DNA of 64,000 bases, taken from contig NZ_SCRH01000001.1 in assembly GCF_004298145.1 (NCBI RefSeq), forward strand, positions 24,766-88,765, given 5' to 3'. Below, one piece after another: positions 24,926 through 34,942 of the stretch (within the stretch, counting starts at the first letter, position 1; every line of letters starts with the position of its first letter). The position numbers and the translations under genes were made by a program. The notes under the pieces were generated by a model. That model worked only from the letters and a program-made list of their open reading frames with translations, was not told the origin of the DNA and ran no database searches. Source of the stretch: Mycobacterium sp. (GTDB taxonomy: Bacteria; Actinomycetota; Actinomycetes; Mycobacteriales; Mycobacteriaceae).

Positions 24926-25860
24926 CTCACGCCATCAGGCCGGTCGACTTCGACAACCTCAAAACGATGACCTACGAGGTCACGGGCCGGGTTGCGCGCA
25001 TCACGTTCAATCGGCCGGACAAGGGCAACGCGATCGTCGCGGATACGCCGCTGGAGCTCTCGGCGTTGGTGGAGCGGGCCGATCTCGACCCGGGCGTTCA
25101 TGTCATTCTGGTGTCCGGCCGCGGTGAGGGTTTCTGCGCGGGCTTCGACCTGAGCGCCTACGCCGACCGCACGGGGTCCGCCGGCGGAACCGGCGCGTAT
25201 GCGGGCACGGTGCTGGACGGAAAGACCCAGGCGGTCAACCATCTGGCGGATCAGCCGTGGGATCCGATGATCGACTACCAGATGATGAGTCGCTTCGTGC
25301 GGGGCTTTTCCAGCCTCATGCACGCCGACAAGCCCACAGTGGTCAAGATCCACGGTTACTGCGTGGCCGGGGGCACCGACATGGCGCTGCACGCCGATCA
25401 GGTGATCGCCGCCGCCGATGCCAAGATCGGGTACCCGCCGACTCGGGTATGGGGTGTTCCCGCCGCGGGCCTGTGGGCGCACCGCCTCGGCGACCAGCGC
25501 GCCAAACGGCTGCTGTTCACCGGCGATTGCATCACCGGTGCGCAGGCCGCCGAGTGGGGATGGGCGGTCGAGGCGCCCGATCCCGCGGACCTCGACGAGC
25601 GCACCGAGCGGCTGGTCGAGCGGATCGCCGCGGTGCCGGTCAACCAGCTCATCATGGTCAAGCTCGCGCTGAATTCCGCTCTGCTGCAACAGGGTGTGGC
25701 CACCAGCAGGATGGTCAGCACGGTGTTCGACGGTGTCGCTCGGCACACGCCCGAGGGCCACGCCTTCGTCGCCGACGCGGTCGAGCACGGATTCCGTGAG
25801 GCGGTACGGCATCGCGACGAGCCGTTCGGCGACCACGGGCGTCGCGCGTCCGGAGTGTAG
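24922..25860 (+). CDS. echA4: Enoyl-CoA hydratase/isomerase family protein
   Basis: 312-aa crotonase-fold protein. The oxyanion-hole segments are SGRGEGFCAGFDLSAYA and IHGYCVAGGTDMALHADQ. It is longer than the usual crotonase because of an insertion (about residues 90-120, TGSAGGTGAYAG to DYQMMSRF). It starts inside the fadE8 stop codon (ATGA), so the pair is co-translated, and would hydrate the enoyl-CoA made by FadE8. Ortholog of Rv0673. Confidence 0.88.
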   Translation: MTHAIRPVDFDNLKTMTYEVTGRVARITFNRPDKGNAIVADTPLELSALVERADLDPGVHVILVSGRGEGFCAGFDLSAYADRTGSAGGTGAYAGTVLDGKTQAVNHLADQPWDPMIDYQMMSRFVRGFSSLMHADKPTVVKIHGYCVAGGTDMALHADQVIAAADAKIGYPPTRVWGVPAAGLWAHRLGDQRAKRLLFTGDCITGAQAAEWGWAVEAPDPADLDERTERLVERIAAVPVNQLIMVKLALNSALLQQGVATSRMVSTVFDGVARHTPEGHAFVADAVEHGFREAVRHRDEPFGDHGRRASGV

Positions 25861-25862
25861 CC

Positions 25863-26582
25863 ATGGCGGACATGACAGCGCGGTCGGTGGTGCTCAGCGT
25901 GTTGCTCGGTGCTCACCCGGCGCGCGCCCGCGCCAGCGAACTAGTCAGGCTCACTGCCGATTTCGGCATCAAGGAGTCGACCCTGCGAGTGGCGCTGACC
26001 CGGATGGTCGGTGCGGGCGACCTGGTCCGCAACGCGGACGGCTATCGGCTCTCGGATCGCCTGCTCGCCCGCCAGCGGCGTCAGGACGCCGCCATCGACC
26101 CACGGGTCCGCCCGTGGCGCCAGGAGTGGACCACGCTCATCGTGACCAGCGTGGGTGACGATGCGCGCACCCGCGCCTCGCTGCGTAATTCCATGCACGA
26201 CAAGCGCTTTGGTGAGTTACGCGAGGGGGTGTGGATGCGGCCCGACAATATCGCCGCGGAGCTCGGCCCCGACGTCACGGCCAGGGTGCGGGTCCTGCGC
26301 GCGCGCGACGACGATCCCGCCGAGCTGGCCGCGCGGCTGTGGGACCTGCCCGGCTGGGCGCAGTCCGGTCATCAGTTGCTTGGCGAAATGGCCGCCGCGC
26401 CAGATATTCCCGGTCGCTTCGTGGTGGCCGCAGCGACCGTGCGGCACCTGCTCACCGACCCGGTCCTGCCCGACGAACTACTCCCGGCCGACTGGCCCGG
26501 TGCCCGGTTGCGGGCGGCCTACCACGACTTCGCCGCCGAGCTGCTGCAGCGGCGTGAACCACTATTTGCGGAGGCGACATGA
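25863..26582 (+). CDS. PaaX-family transcriptional regulator
   Basis: 239-aa PaaX-like regulator. The N-terminal winged helix covers LVRLTADFGIKESTLRVALTRMVGAGDLVR; PaaX proteins in other bacteria repress phenylacetyl-CoA catabolism and respond to the CoA ester. The C-terminal region (LWDLPGWAQSG) is typical. It lies 2 bp after echA4 and overlaps echA5 by ATGA, so it is encoded inside the operon it probably controls. The effector is likely an acyl- or aryl-CoA, by analogy only. Matches Rv0674. Confidence 0.87.
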   Translation: MADMTARSVVLSVLLGAHPARARASELVRLTADFGIKESTLRVALTRMVGAGDLVRNADGYRLSDRLLARQRRQDAAIDPRVRPWRQEWTTLIVTSVGDDARTRASLRNSMHDKRFGELREGVWMRPDNIAAELGPDVTARVRVLRARDDDPAELAARLWDLPGWAQSGHQLLGEMAAAPDIPGRFVVAAATVRHLLTDPVLPDELLPADWPGARLRAAYHDFAAELLQRREPLFAEAT

Positions 26583-27346
26583 GTGATCCGGTGCGCGTCG
26601 AGCGCAACGGCCCGGTGACCACGGTGATCATCGACCGGCCGGGGGCGCGCAACGCGGTCAACGGGCCGACCGCCGCCGCGCTGTATGCGGCTTTCGAGGA
26701 ATTCGAGCGCGACGACACCGCGTCGGTGGCCGTGCTCTGGGGCGACGGCGGAACGTTCTGCGCCGGAGCCGATTTGAAGGCCTTTGGCACACCCGACGCC
26801 AACGCCGTGCACCGGACGGGCCCGGGTCCGATGGGGCCGACACGAATGGTGCTGTCCAAACCCGTCATCGCCGCGGTCAGCGGCTACGCCGTCGCCGGCG
26901 GTCTGGAGCTGGCCATCTGGTGTGATCTGCGGGTCGCCGAGGAGGATGCCGTGTTCGGTGTGTTCTGCCGGCGCTGGGGTGTCCCACTGATCGACGGCGG
27001 CACCGTGCGGCTGCCGCGGCTGATCGGACACAGCCGCGCGATAGACATGATTCTCACGGGCCGCGCCGTGGCCGCCGACGAAGCCCAGGCCATCGGACTG
27101 GCGAATCGGGTGGTCCCCAAGGGCCAATCGCGCCAGGCCGCAGAGGAATTGGCGGAGCAACTGGCGGCGCTGCCACAGCAGTGCCTGCGCTCGGACCGGC
27201 TCTCGGCGCTACATCAATGGGGGACAACGGAATCCGAGGCGCTCGACTTCGAATTCGCCAGCATCTCCCGGGTGGCCGCGGAGGCGAACGAAGGAGCCGG
27301 GCGGTTCGCCGCGGGCGCGGGAAGGCACGGCGCGGCCGCCGAATAA
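26579..27346 (+). CDS. echA5: Enoyl-CoA hydratase/isomerase family protein
   Basis: 255-aa crotonase family member. Oxyanion-hole segments are GDGGTFCAGADLKAFG and VSGYAVAGGLELAIWCD; the usual catalytic glutamate region FCRRWGVPLIDGGT follows. Starts at ATG 26579 overlapping the PaaX gene stop. Last gene of the fadE8 unit; ortholog of Rv0675. It is convergent with the DUF3060 genes, 22 bp between stops, and no mmpL5 gene intervenes. Confidence 0.9.
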   Translation: MSDPVRVERNGPVTTVIIDRPGARNAVNGPTAAALYAAFEEFERDDTASVAVLWGDGGTFCAGADLKAFGTPDANAVHRTGPGPMGPTRMVLSKPVIAAVSGYAVAGGLELAIWCDLRVAEEDAVFGVFCRRWGVPLIDGGTVRLPRLIGHSRAIDMILTGRAVAADEAQAIGLANRVVPKGQSRQAAEELAEQLAALPQQCLRSDRLSALHQWGTTESEALDFEFASISRVAAEANEGAGRFAAGAGRHGAAAE

Positions 27347-27368
27347 GGGCCGGTTAGCCGCCGGCCGG

Positions 27369-27854
27369 TCAGCCGCCCTTGTTGATCGTGTTGCTCTGGC
27401 CGATCTTGTCCACCTTGGGGTCACCGTCCTTGTAGGTGATGGTGTTGTTCATCCCCAGCACGGTGATGCGGGTGTTCACCTTGTCGAACGTGATCTTGTT
27501 GTTGGTGCCGCTGATGGTGGCCGTCTCGCAGGTGCCCGTGATCGTCAGGTTGTTGTCCGAGCCGCCGACGTTCAGCGACTTGCCGCTGGCGCAGTCCAGG
27601 GTGGTGGTGGTGCCCATCGACCCGTAATTGATCGAGTTGCCGATCTCGATGGACGCGGTGGTGCTCGCACCGCCCGATCCCGTCGTCGGCGCGGCGCCCG
27701 CACTGGTCGTCGCGCTGCTCTTGGTGGTGGTCGTCGAGGACCCCGCCGGCGGGTTGGCCGTCGAACTGCAGCCGGCCAGCACCAGGGCCGCGGCCGCCGG
27801 TGCCAAAGCGAATGCGGCCAGTCTGCGGCGGTGCTCGAAGGTATGGACGCACAT
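27369..27854 (-). CDS. DUF3060 threonine-rich lipoprotein (Rv0679c-like)
   Basis: 161-aa lipoprotein. The signal peptide ends in LVLAGC (lipobox LAGC, Cys29); next comes a Ser/Thr/Ala-rich linker (residues 30-65, with STTTTKSSATTS), a likely O-mannosylation region. The C-terminal DUF3060 part has repeated N/T-rich strands such as NNLTITGTC, TISGTNNKITF and GMNNTITY that suggest a beta-solenoid. Function unknown. M. tuberculosis Rv0679c is an envelope protein in this position. It is 47 bp downstream of a second DUF3060 gene. In the gap, GGAATCAAAAAACG and GGAACCAAAAAACG form a short tandem repeat before the ATG. Confidence 0.85.
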   Translation of the reverse strand: MCVHTFEHRRRLAAFALAPAAAALVLAGCSSTANPPAGSSTTTTKSSATTSAGAAPTTGSGGASTTASIEIGNSINYGSMGTTTTLDCASGKSLNVGGSDNNLTITGTCETATISGTNNKITFDKVNTRITVLGMNNTITYKDGDPKVDKIGQSNTINKGG

Positions 27855-27901
27855 CGTTTTTTGATTCCCTCTCGTTTTTTGGTTCCGCTCGGTGTGGTGC
27901 C

Positions 27902-28291
27902 TCAGCTCGCCACCTGCTGGAGCCGGTTGGTCATGCCCAATTCGCGGCCGCGGTCCCACAGGAACGGCTGACCGCTCTTGTAGAACACCGTCTGGTCGTA
28001 GCCGTACACCGTGATGTCGTGCGAAACCGAGTCGGCGACAACCACATTCGACGAACCCATCACCGTCACGGCGTAGCAGTTGCCCAGCGCGGTGACGGTG
28101 ATGCCCGTGCCGTTGACCAGCAGCGTGGCGTCGTTGCAGTCGATCGTCTGCTCGATATCCTCCCCGATGACATGGGTGTCGCCGTTCTTGGCCTGCGCGA
28201 GCGGCGGTGGGGCGGCGACCGTGGCGGCGAAACCGGCGGCGACGGCGAGAGCGCCGGTGGCCAGTGACCCGGCGGCGGTTGTCCACTTCAC
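27902..28291 (-). CDS. Secreted DUF3060 protein (Rv0680c-like)
   Basis: 129 aa with an N-terminal signal peptide or anchor (residues about 5-34, LATGALAVAAGFAATVAA) and a DUF3060 body: IDCNDATLLVNGTGITVTALG, then MGSSNVVVADS. Two cysteines (IDCND and GNCYAV) could form a disulfide outside the cell. GTG start at 28291 follows AAGGGGG. It is paired with the downstream DUF3060 lipoprotein and divergent from a TetR gene. Function unknown; an envelope role is inferred from export and pairing. Confidence 0.83.
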   Translation of the reverse strand: MKWTTAAGSLATGALAVAAGFAATVAAPPPLAQAKNGDTHVIGEDIEQTIDCNDATLLVNGTGITVTALGNCYAVTVMGSSNVVVADSVSHDITVYGYDQTVFYKSGQPFLWDRGRELGMTNRLQQVAS

Positions 28292-28429
28292 TGCGGGCCC
28301 CCTTTTGGACGGGTCGTCTGCTCGAATGAGCCAAGCATGACATTACGTGCATTTGCCTGCCCGATGGCAGATTTATTTTCCTCCGCCGGGCGCGCATGTC
28401 CCGCCGGGGAGATTACTGTCTGAACGGGC

Positions 28430-28452
28430 GTCAACTAGAGTCATTAGTTAAC
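28430..28452. promoter_or_regulatory. Candidate TetR operator
   Basis: GTCAACTA (28430-28437) and TAGTTAAC (28445-28452) form an inverted repeat with 7 of 8 pairs and a 7-bp spacer, 33 bp upstream of the TetR ATG and in the gap to the DUF3060 pair. Confidence 0.5.
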
Positions 28453-28485
28453 CGCAACCCGTTTCCGCGATCGAAGGGCGACCGC

Positions 28486-29139
28486 ATGGCAGCTCAACCG
28501 GATCCGCCGTCGGCGGCCGGGCGCCAACGCGCGGGACGGCCCGGCTCTCGCCCGACCAAGCTGAGCCGGGAAGGGATCATCGACGGCGCACTGACGTTCC
28601 TGGATCGCGAGGGCTGGGACGCCCTGACCATCAACGCGCTGGCGATGGGATTGGGCACCAAGGGGCCGTCGCTGTACAACCATGTGGACAGCCTGGAGGA
28701 TTTGCGCCGCGCGGTGCGGATTCGCGTCATCGACGACATCATCATGATGCTCAACCGGGTGGGCGTGGGCCGCGCCCGCGACGATGCCGTGCTGGTCATG
28801 GCGGGCGCGTACCGCAGCTATGCCCACCATCACCCGGGCCGCTACTCGGCCTTCACCCGGATGCCGCTGGGTGGCGACGATCCGGAATACACGGCCGCGA
28901 CCCGCGGCGCGGCCGCGCCGGTGATCGCCGTGCTGTCCTCCTACGGTCTCGACGGCGAGGCGGCCTTTTTCGCGGCGCTGGAGTTCTGGTCGGCGTTGCA
29001 CGGCTTCGTGTTGCTGGAGATGACCGGTGTCATGGACGACATCGACACCGACGCGTTGTTCTCCGACATGGTGCTGCGCCTGGCGGCGGGTCTGGAACGG
29101 CGCACCGCCGGCGACGGCGCCACGGGCGCGGCCCGATAG
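28486..29139 (+). CDS. TetR-family regulator (Rv0681-like)
   Basis: 217 aa. After a basic, proline-rich leader the helix-turn-helix is LSREGIIDGALTFLDREG ... LTINALAMGLGTKGPSLYNHV, a standard TetR N-terminus. The C-terminal part (ALEFWSALHGFVLLEMTGVMDD) is a TetR_C domain. ATG 28486 is used since upstream residues in that frame have no family match. Divergent from the DUF3060 pair; a dyad in between may be its operator. It lies upstream of rpsL but is separated by the rpsL promoter. Confidence 0.9.
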   Translation: MAAQPDPPSAAGRQRAGRPGSRPTKLSREGIIDGALTFLDREGWDALTINALAMGLGTKGPSLYNHVDSLEDLRRAVRIRVIDDIIMMLNRVGVGRARDDAVLVMAGAYRSYAHHHPGRYSAFTRMPLGGDDPEYTAATRGAAAPVIAVLSSYGLDGEAAFFAALEFWSALHGFVLLEMTGVMDDIDTDALFSDMVLRLAAGLERRTAGDGATGAAR

Positions 29140-29183
29140 CGGCGACCCGCTGCGCCCGGCTATGCCGCGCTGGCGATCGCCAC
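29139..29183. repeat. Dispersed GC-rich intergenic repeat, copy A
   Basis: GCGGCGACCCGCTGCGCCCGG followed by GCCGCGCT-GCGATCGCC, starting right at the TetR stop. The same sequence recurs as about two and a half copies at 34754-34848 after the PE gene stop. Confidence 0.75.
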
Positions 29184-29195
29184 GGGTCCGCCGCT

Positions 29196-29225
29196 TTGAC
29201 CTGCGAGACCGGCGGCGGGTATTGT
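29196..29225 (+). promoter_or_regulatory. Candidate rpsL (str operon) promoter
   Basis: TTGACC (29196-29201), 18-bp spacer, TATTGT (29220-29225). It is about 205 bp upstream of rpsL, giving a long leader in which I see no clear ORF; the leader ends in AGAAAGCCGGTAG before the ATG. Confidence 0.6.
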
Positions 29226-29431
29226 GGTTCCTCGTGCCTGGCGGCTTACGGCGCCCAACCGTAAGGAAGTGGATGCCGGGCGAATTCGCCTGTCCATGAC
29301 GCATCGGACCAAGTCCGGTGCGCAGCGCATGCGACACACCCGGCCGCGGGGTGAGGCGGACGGACATAACTGCAGTACACAGACTTGAAATCGCCAGAAG
29401 TATGCCGAACACGAATAGAGAAAGCCGGTAG

Positions 29432-29806
29432 ATGCCAACCATCCAGCAGCTGGTCCGCAAGGGTCGCCGGGACAAGGTCGCCAAGGTCAAGACCGCGGCC
29501 CTCAAGGGCAGCCCGCAGCGCCGCGGCGTATGCACGCGCGTGTACACCACCACTCCGAAGAAGCCGAACTCCGCGCTTCGGAAGGTGGCCCGCGTGAAGC
29601 TGACGAGTCAGGTTGAGGTCACGGCCTACATCCCCGGCGAGGGTCACAACCTGCAGGAACACTCGATGGTGCTGGTGCGTGGTGGCCGGGTGAAGGACCT
29701 GCCCGGTGTCCGATACAAGATCATCCGCGGTTCGCTCGACACCCAGGGCGTCAAGAACCGCAAGCAGGCTCGCAGCCGTTACGGCGCCAAGAAGGAGAAG
29801 AGCTGA
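29432..29806 (+). CDS. rpsL: 30S ribosomal protein S12
   Basis: 124-aa decoding-site protein. The [10 protein letters not shown] and [25 protein letters not shown] signatures are intact. Lys43 and Lys88, the positions where streptomycin resistance changes usually occur, are both lysine. Start ATG 29432; the stop TGA overlaps the rpsG ATG by one base (TGATG). Confidence 0.98.
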
Positions 29807-30276
29807 TGCCGCGCAAGGGGCCCGCGCCGAAGCGTCCGTTGGTCAATGACCCGGTCTACGGATCACAGCTGGTCACCCAGCTGGTGAACAAAGTCCTGCT
29901 GCAGGGGAAGAAATCACTCGCCGAGCGCATTGTTTACGGTGCGCTCGAACAAGCCCGGGATAAAACGGGCACGGATCCCGTGATCACGCTCAAGCGTGCT
30001 CTCGACAACGTCAAGCCCGCCTTGGAGGTGCGCAGCCGCCGCGTCGGTGGTGCCACCTATCAGGTGCCGGTCGAGGTGCGTCCGGATCGGTCCACCACGC
30101 TGGCGCTGCGCTGGCTTGTCAGCTTCTCGCGGCAACGCCGGGAGAAGACCATGGTCGAGCGCCTGGCAAACGAGATCATGGATGCCAGCAACGGCCTGGG
30201 GGCCGCCGTCAAGCGACGCGAGGACACCCACAAGATGGCCGAGGCCAACCGCGCCTTCGCGCACTACCGCTGGTAG
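29806..30276 (+). CDS. rpsG: 30S ribosomal protein S7
   Basis: 156-aa assembly protein that nucleates the 30S head. [12 protein letters not shown] start, the [11 protein letters not shown] motif and the tail [11 protein letters not shown] are all standard. Start overlaps the rpsL stop. In related bacteria S7 feeds back on the str operon. fusA follows after 78 bp. Confidence 0.98.
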   Translation: MPRKGPAPKRPLVNDPVYGSQLVTQLVNKVLLQGKKSLAERIVYGALEQARDKTGTDPVITLKRALDNVKPALEVRSRRVGGATYQVPVEVRPDRSTTLALRWLVSFSRQRREKTMVERLANEIMDASNGLGAAVKRREDTHKMAEANRAFAHYRW

Positions 30277-30354
30277 GTCTCTCCGGCGCGGGTGCCGGGC
30301 CGGCCTGACCGCGAACGACAGCAACTACGCAATCGAAAGAGTGGGAAGACTTCT

Positions 30355-32460
30355 GTGGCACAGAAGGACGTGCTGACCGACCTCACCAAGGTCCGCAACA
30401 TCGGCATCATGGCGCACATCGACGCCGGCAAGACGACGACGACCGAGCGCATCCTCTACTACACCGGTATCAGCTACAAGATCGGTGAGGTGCACGACGG
30501 CGCCGCCACCATGGACTGGATGGAACAGGAGCAGGAGCGGGGGATCACCATCACCTCCGCGGCCACCACCTGCTTCTGGAAAGACAACCAGATCAACATC
30601 ATTGACACGCCCGGGCACGTCGACTTCACCGTCGAGGTGGAGCGCAGCCTGCGCGTGCTCGACGGAGCCGTCGCCGTCTTCGACGGCAAGGAAGGTGTCG
30701 AGCCGCAGTCCGAGCAGGTCTGGCGGCAGGCCGACAAATACGACGTCCCGCGCATCTGCTTCGTCAACAAGATGGACAAGATCGGCGCCGACTTCTACTT
30801 CTCCGTGCGGACGATGGAGGAGCGCCTCGGCGCGAACGCCATTCCGATCCAGCTGCCCGTCGGCTCCGAGGGCGACTTCGAGGGCGTCGTCGACCTGGTC
30901 GAGATGAACGCCAAGGTCTGGCGCGGTGAGACGAAGCTGGGCGAAACCTACGAGACCATCGACATCCCGGCCGAACTTGCCGAAAAGGCCGACGAGTACC
31001 GCACCAAGCTGCTCGAGGCCGTCGCCGAGACCGACGAGGCGCTGCTGGAGAAGTACCTCGGTGGCGAGGAGCTCACCGTCGCCGAGATCAAGGGCGCCAT
31101 CCGCAAGCTGACCATCAGCTCGGAGGCGTACCCGGTGCTGTGCGGCAGCGCGTTCAAGAACAAGGGCGTGCAGCCCATGCTCGACGCCGTCATCGACTAC
31201 CTGCCCTCGCCGCTGGACGTGCCCCCGGCCGTCGGCCACGCGCCGGGGAAGGAGGGCGAGGAGATCACCCGCAACCCCTCGACCGACGAGCCGTTCTCCG
31301 CGTTGGCGTTCAAGGTCGCGACACACCCGTTCTTCGGCAAGCTGACCTACGTCCGCGTGTACTCGGGGAAGGTCGACTCCGGCAGCCAGGTCATCAACGC
31401 CACCAAGGGCAAAAAGGAGCGGCTGGGCAAGCTGTTCCAGATGCACTCCAACAAGGAGAACCCGGTGGAGACCGCCTCGGCCGGTCACATCTATGCGGTG
31501 ATCGGGCTGAAGGACACCACCACCGGTGACACCCTGAGCGACCCGAACCAGCAGATCGTGCTGGAGTCGATGACCTTCCCCGACCCGGTCATCGAGGTGG
31601 CCATCGAGCCCAAGACCAAGAGCGACCAGGAGAAGCTGAGCCTGTCGATCCAGAAGCTCGCCGAGGAGGACCCGACCTTCAAGGTTCACCAGGACTCCGA
31701 GACCGGCCAGACCGTGATCGGCGGGATGGGCGAGTTGCACCTGGACATCCTGGTGGACCGGATGCGCCGCGAGTTCAAGGTCGAGGCCAACGTCGGTAAG
31801 CCGCAGGTCGCCTACAAGGAGACCATCAAGCGGACGGTGGACAAGGTCGAGTTCACCCACAAGAAGCAGACCGGCGGTTCCGGCCAGTTCGCCAAGGTGC
31901 TGATCAGCCTGGAACCGTTCCACGGCGAAGACGGCGCGACCTACGAGTTCGAGAACAAGGTCACCGGTGGACGTATCCCGCGTGAGTACATCCCGTCGGT
32001 GGACGCCGGCGCGCAGGACGCCATGCAGTACGGCGTGCTGGCCGGTTACCCGCTGGTCAACTTGAAGGTCACCCTGCTCGATGGGGCTTTCCACGAGGTC
32101 GACTCGTCGGAGATGGCCTTCAAGATCGCCGGTTCGCAGGTGCTGAAAAAGGCTGCGGCGCAAGCCCAGCCAGTCATCCTGGAACCGATCATGGCCGTCG
32201 AGGTCACCACGCCCGAGGACTACATGGGCGACGTGATCGGCGACCTGAACTCCCGCCGTGGCCAGATCCAGGCCATGGAGGAGCGGAGCGGTGCGCGCGT
32301 GGTCAAGGCGCATGTGCCGCTGTCGGAGATGTTCGGCTACGTCGGCGACCTGCGGTCCAAGACCCAAGGCCGGGCAAACTACTCCATGGTCTTCGACTCG
32401 TACGCCGAAGTGCCGGCGAACGTGTCAAAGGAGATCATCGCGAAGGCGACGGGTCAGTGA
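30355..32460 (+). CDS. fusA: Elongation factor G
   Basis: 701-aa GTPase for translocation. G1 [15 protein letters not shown], switch [19 protein letters not shown] and G4 [11 protein letters not shown] are present, with domains III-V running to the C-terminus. GTG 30355 gives [10 protein letters not shown]; the longer frame upstream is leader. Third gene of the str operon. Confidence 0.98.
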   Translation: MAQKDVLTDLTKVRNIGIMAHIDAGKTTTTERILYYTGISYKIGEVHDGAATMDWMEQEQERGITITSAATTCFWKDNQINIIDTPGHVDFTVEVERSLRVLDGAVAVFDGKEGVEPQSEQVWRQADKYDVPRICFVNKMDKIGADFYFSVRTMEERLGANAIPIQLPVGSEGDFEGVVDLVEMNAKVWRGETKLGETYETIDIPAELAEKADEYRTKLLEAVAETDEALLEKYLGGEELTVAEIKGAIRKLTISSEAYPVLCGSAFKNKGVQPMLDAVIDYLPSPLDVPPAVGHAPGKEGEEITRNPSTDEPFSALAFKVATHPFFGKLTYVRVYSGKVDSGSQVINATKGKKERLGKLFQMHSNKENPVETASAGHIYAVIGLKDTTTGDTLSDPNQQIVLESMTFPDPVIEVAIEPKTKSDQEKLSLSIQKLAEEDPTFKVHQDSETGQTVIGGMGELHLDILVDRMRREFKVEANVGKPQVAYKETIKRTVDKVEFTHKKQTGGSGQFAKVLISLEPFHGEDGATYEFENKVTGGRIPREYIPSVDAGAQDAMQYGVLAGYPLVNLKVTLLDGAFHEVDSSEMAFKIAGSQVLKKAAAQAQPVILEPIMAVEVTTPEDYMGDVIGDLNSRRGQIQAMEERSGARVVKAHVPLSEMFGYVGDLRSKTQGRANYSMVFDSYAEVPANVSKEIIAKATGQ

Positions 32461-32636
32461 GCGAAGACTAACGAGTTCGGAGGCGAGTAAGCGGAGCTTA
32501 CGAGCGAGGAGTCGAGCCATCAGCTCAAGTTCCCTCGGAGTAACCTTGCCGGGTCATTGGAATGCCTTGGGCGCGGCACAACTGAAAACACCAACACTGC
32601 TTTAACAAGCACCAACTAGTCCAGGAGGACACAGAA
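32461..32636 (+). other. fusA-tuf intergenic with hairpin
   Basis: 176 bp without a gene. It contains the small hairpin GTAAGC-GGA-GCTTAC at 32487-32501 inside a purine-rich block (GGAGGCGAG, GAGCGAGGAG) resembling other mycobacterial intergenic blocks. A strong Shine-Dalgarno (CCAGGAGGAC) precedes tuf. I cannot see a clear promoter, though tuf often has its own. Confidence 0.5.
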
Positions 32637-33827
<1,191 letters not shown>

Positions 33828-33846
33828 TTCGCTACTGAGTTAGTCC

Positions 33847-33881
33847 AAAGCCCGGATTGCCGACTCGGCAATCCGGGCTTT
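33847..33881 (+). terminator. Rho-independent terminator after tuf
   Basis: Perfect 17-bp stem with a one-base loop: AAAGCCCGGATTGCCGA at 33847-33863 against its complement at 33865-33881, ending in TTT. Very stable. Confidence 0.93.
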
Positions 33882-34001
33882 GTTCGCTGTGCGCATCGTC
33901 GGTCGGAACCGGCGCGCTGAAATCATGCGGCCGCGGCGCGGCCTGGACTAGGATTTCCTCATTGGTTCTCGGTGACCGTAGGGCGTGGCGGGGAGGTGCC
34001 G

Positions 34002-34751
34002 ATGTCGTTCGTTCAAGCGACTCCCGAGTTCGTCGCGGCTGCCGCGACGGACCTGGCCACGATCGGGTCGACGATCAGCTCGGCGAACACGGCGGCACTG
34101 GGTCCGACGTCGGGTGTGCTGGCCCCCGGCGCCGACGAGGTTTCGGCGAGTATCGCCGCTCTGTTCGACGCCCACTCCCAGGTCTATCAGGCGCTCAGCG
34201 CTCAGGCGGCCGCCTTCCACAGCCAGTTCGTGCAGCTGATGAACGGCGGCGCGATGCAGTACGCCGCCGCCGAGGCCGCCAACACCACGCCCTTGCAGAC
34301 CGCCGCGGCGCCCGCGTCGATGGCCGCGCAGGTCCCGACGATGACCGCCGGCGCCGTGGGAACGTCCGCGCCGACCGCGCCCGCCGGGCCCCTGGCGGCG
34401 GCGGTGGCGCCGGCGGCGGCCGTCGCCACGCCGGCACCGGCCGGCACGCCCGTCGCGGCGGCGCCGACGGGATCGGCGACGCTGGCCTCGGCCACCGCTC
34501 CGGCCGGGCCGGCGCGGGTGGCGACGCCGGCGTACGCCCCGGCCAGTTCCCCGCCCGCCGTCCAGCCTGCGGTATCGGCATCGCCCGGCACGGCCGCCGC
34601 ACCCATGCAGCCCGAGGTGGCGCCGCAGCCTTCTCCCGCCACGACGCTGCCGGTATCGCCGCGCGCGGCGCCGCACTCGCCGACTTCCCCGTCAGCGGCG
34701 CAGCCGCCGGTGCGCCGCGTGCCCATCGTGCCGTCCGATCCGCTCGTTTGA
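34002..34751 (+). CDS. PE-family protein with Ala/Pro-rich tail
   Basis: 249 aa. Residues 1 to about 95 form a PE domain: [22 protein letters not shown] start, a paired helix region [23 protein letters not shown], and ending in [11 protein letters not shown], whose YxxxE-type sequence is close to the type VII secretion signal. The rest is low-complexity Ala/Pro/Val/Thr with no PGRS glycine repeats and no hydrolase domain. No PPE partner or esx gene is nearby. Shine-Dalgarno GGGAGG at 33990. The gene is inserted between tuf and the Rv0686-like gene relative to M. tuberculosis. Export through an ESX system is inferred. Confidence 0.87.
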   Translation: MSFVQATPEFVAAAATDLATIGSTISSANTAALGPTSGVLAPGADEVSASIAALFDAHSQVYQALSAQAAAFHSQFVQLMNGGAMQYAAAEAANTTPLQTAAAPASMAAQVPTMTAGAVGTSAPTAPAGPLAAAVAPAAAVATPAPAGTPVAAAPTGSATLASATAPAGPARVATPAYAPASSPPAVQPAVSASPGTAAAPMQPEVAPQPSPATTLPVSPRAAPHSPTSPSAAQPPVRRVPIVPSDPLV

Positions 34752-34753
34752 CG

Positions 34754-34848
34754 GCGGCGACCCGCTGCGGCCGGCTTGGACTATGCGGCGACCCGCTGCG
34801 CCCGGCCACGCCGCGCTTGCGATCGCCGCGGCCGCGCTTGCGATCGCC
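34754..34848. repeat. Dispersed GC-rich intergenic repeat, copies B and C
   Basis: Partial copy GCGGCGACCCGCTGCG (34754-34769), a full copy at 34785-34827, and a partial GCCGCGCTTGCGATCGCC at 34831-34848. The full copy is nearly identical to 29139-29181. It sits right after the PE stop codon, as copy A does after a TetR stop. Confidence 0.75.
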
Positions 34849-34942
34849 GGTAGACGGCCGAAACCGGTTTGCGCGTATCGCGTTCACCGGTGACCGCGAG
34901 CGCTAATCTGACACAAATCCCCAGCAAGCCGAGGAGGGGCAA

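Noticed and set aside
30325..32367. 680-codon open frame antisense to fusA
   Set aside because: Same GC-bias artefact; composition is Leu/Gly/Val/Asp rich without family motifs.
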